Assembly: GCA_051453625.1 (NCBI GenBank)
Contig: JBOZIK010000001.1
Location: 98,838,861 to 98,902,860, forward strand
DNA: 64,000 nucleotides
Direction of reading: 5' to 3'
Source: Welwitschia mirabilis
Lineage: Eukaryota; Gnetophyta; Gnetopsida; Welwitschiales
Below the pieces are notes generated by a model that was given only the letters and a program-made list of their open reading frames with translations, was not told the DNA's origin and did no database searches. The translations under genes and the position numbers were made by a program. This document shows positions 63,441 through 64,000 of this stretch, one piece after another. Every line of letters begins with the position of its first letter. Position 1 is the first letter of the stretch.

Positions 63441-64000
63441 TATTTTTTTTTGAAAAAGAGAAAGTATATTAAACTAGAAAATGTGAATCGAGGGGCGATA
63501 ACGCCATAACTTAATAGGAAGTTTAAACTATTCGGAGAAGAGGAAAACATTCCATTGAAAGTGCAAAAATATACTAGAAATAGAACAAAATTGGGGATGA
63601 AATCACCCCTGGGAAAATAGATTAAAGACAGGGAACTGCCTATCTAGAAGAGTATAATGCATTAATCTGCTGGAAAGAAATGCTAACAAATTGGGGGAAA
63701 AAATGCCTCAAAGTACCAAAAGTAAAAAAAACTTAAATTTGAATAGAGAAGGACCTAAAGAGAGGAGGATTAGTATCCTCTATAGAAAGGAAAAATATTA
63801 CCATGGTTATGATCTAGTAAGAAACGACCCATTTCATCAGATAGTACCTCAAAGGTTTGATTTGCCTCTTTGAATTCTTTAGCGCCTACTGGATTTTTAT
63901 CTAGATGCAATCTGAGGTTTTTTTTTTTGCCCCCTATAACTAGACTTGATGGCTTAATGAGGGCTCTGTGGAAGATTTCTAATGTGATGAAGGAGCATCT
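63441..64000 (-). mobile_element. LINE D, 3' end
   Basis: Minus-strand LINE with its A tail as the T run at 63441-63450, a 3' UTR, and the end of the C-terminal extension. The 5' part lies beyond the window. Confidence 0.75.
63770..64000 (-). pseudogene. LINE D C-terminal extension, last about 75 codons
   Basis: The minus strand reads GAKEFKEANQTFEVLSDEMG then FLLDHNHGN and FPFYRGY before a stop at 63770-63772. LINE A copy 2 reads GAKEFKEVNQVFMVLSNNMG, FLLDHNHGN and FPFYRGL at 21315-21424, with the stop at the same place. A one-base slip in a poly-A tract (about 63920) breaks the frame further upstream. Confidence 0.7.

Overview
The window is a gene-poor, AT-rich stretch of plant nuclear DNA that looks like part of a very large, repeat-bloated genome. 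The plant assignment rests on the one intact gene, whose ubiquitin moiety carries the plant residues Ser19, Asp24 and Ala57, and on plant-type LINEs (DUF4283 ORF1), Copia and Athila/Tat Ty3-Gypsy relics. One gene in 64 kb, a 3.9 kb intron and stacked, heavily decayed retroelements would fit a gymnosperm or similar large-genome seed plant; that is inference.

Layout. 1-2190: unassigned AT-rich DNA beginning with an LTR-like end. 2191-21690: LINE A on the + strand (ORF1, endonuclease, RT, a C-terminal extension), split by a nested minus-strand Athila-like block (5108-15581) with three LTRs and two gag-protease segments; a second LINE copy of the same family follows directly at 19228-21690. 21690-24115: a 12-bp minisatellite and an Athila-like integrase relic. 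24115-29930: non-coding DNA with an 8-unit array of period 147 bp and a 217-bp tandem pair. 29940-32110: a Copia relic (RT, RNase H, LTR). 32980-39240: a Tat-like Gypsy relic whose end was tandemly duplicated together with a LINE 3' end. 39241-44991: a structurally complete LINE (LINE C, minus) with a 10-bp target-site duplication. 45299-49978: an intact five-exon gene for ubiquitin-60S ribosomal protein eL40. About 52.4-56.3 kb: LINE E, from a different LINE lineage (minus). 56.3-63.4 kb: nothing recognisable. 63441-64000: the 3' end of LINE D (minus).

The gene. The ubiquitin-eL40 gene encodes 128 residues in five exons with GT-AG junctions and no lesion. The LINE C insertion ends 298 bp upstream of its ATG. 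A telo-box and a CCAAT box lie in the remaining upstream segment.

Most interesting. The LINE A/C/D family carries a C-terminal module of roughly 400 codons after the usual zinc-knuckle end of ORF2. It is recognisable at protein level in copies that have diverged strongly in DNA, and I do not recognise it as a named domain. Other notable structures are the three-LTR tandem Gypsy block with a 5-bp TSD inside LINE A, the tandem duplication with microhomology at 37.06 kb, the 147-bp array, and two assembly gaps that look like unmerged contig overlaps.
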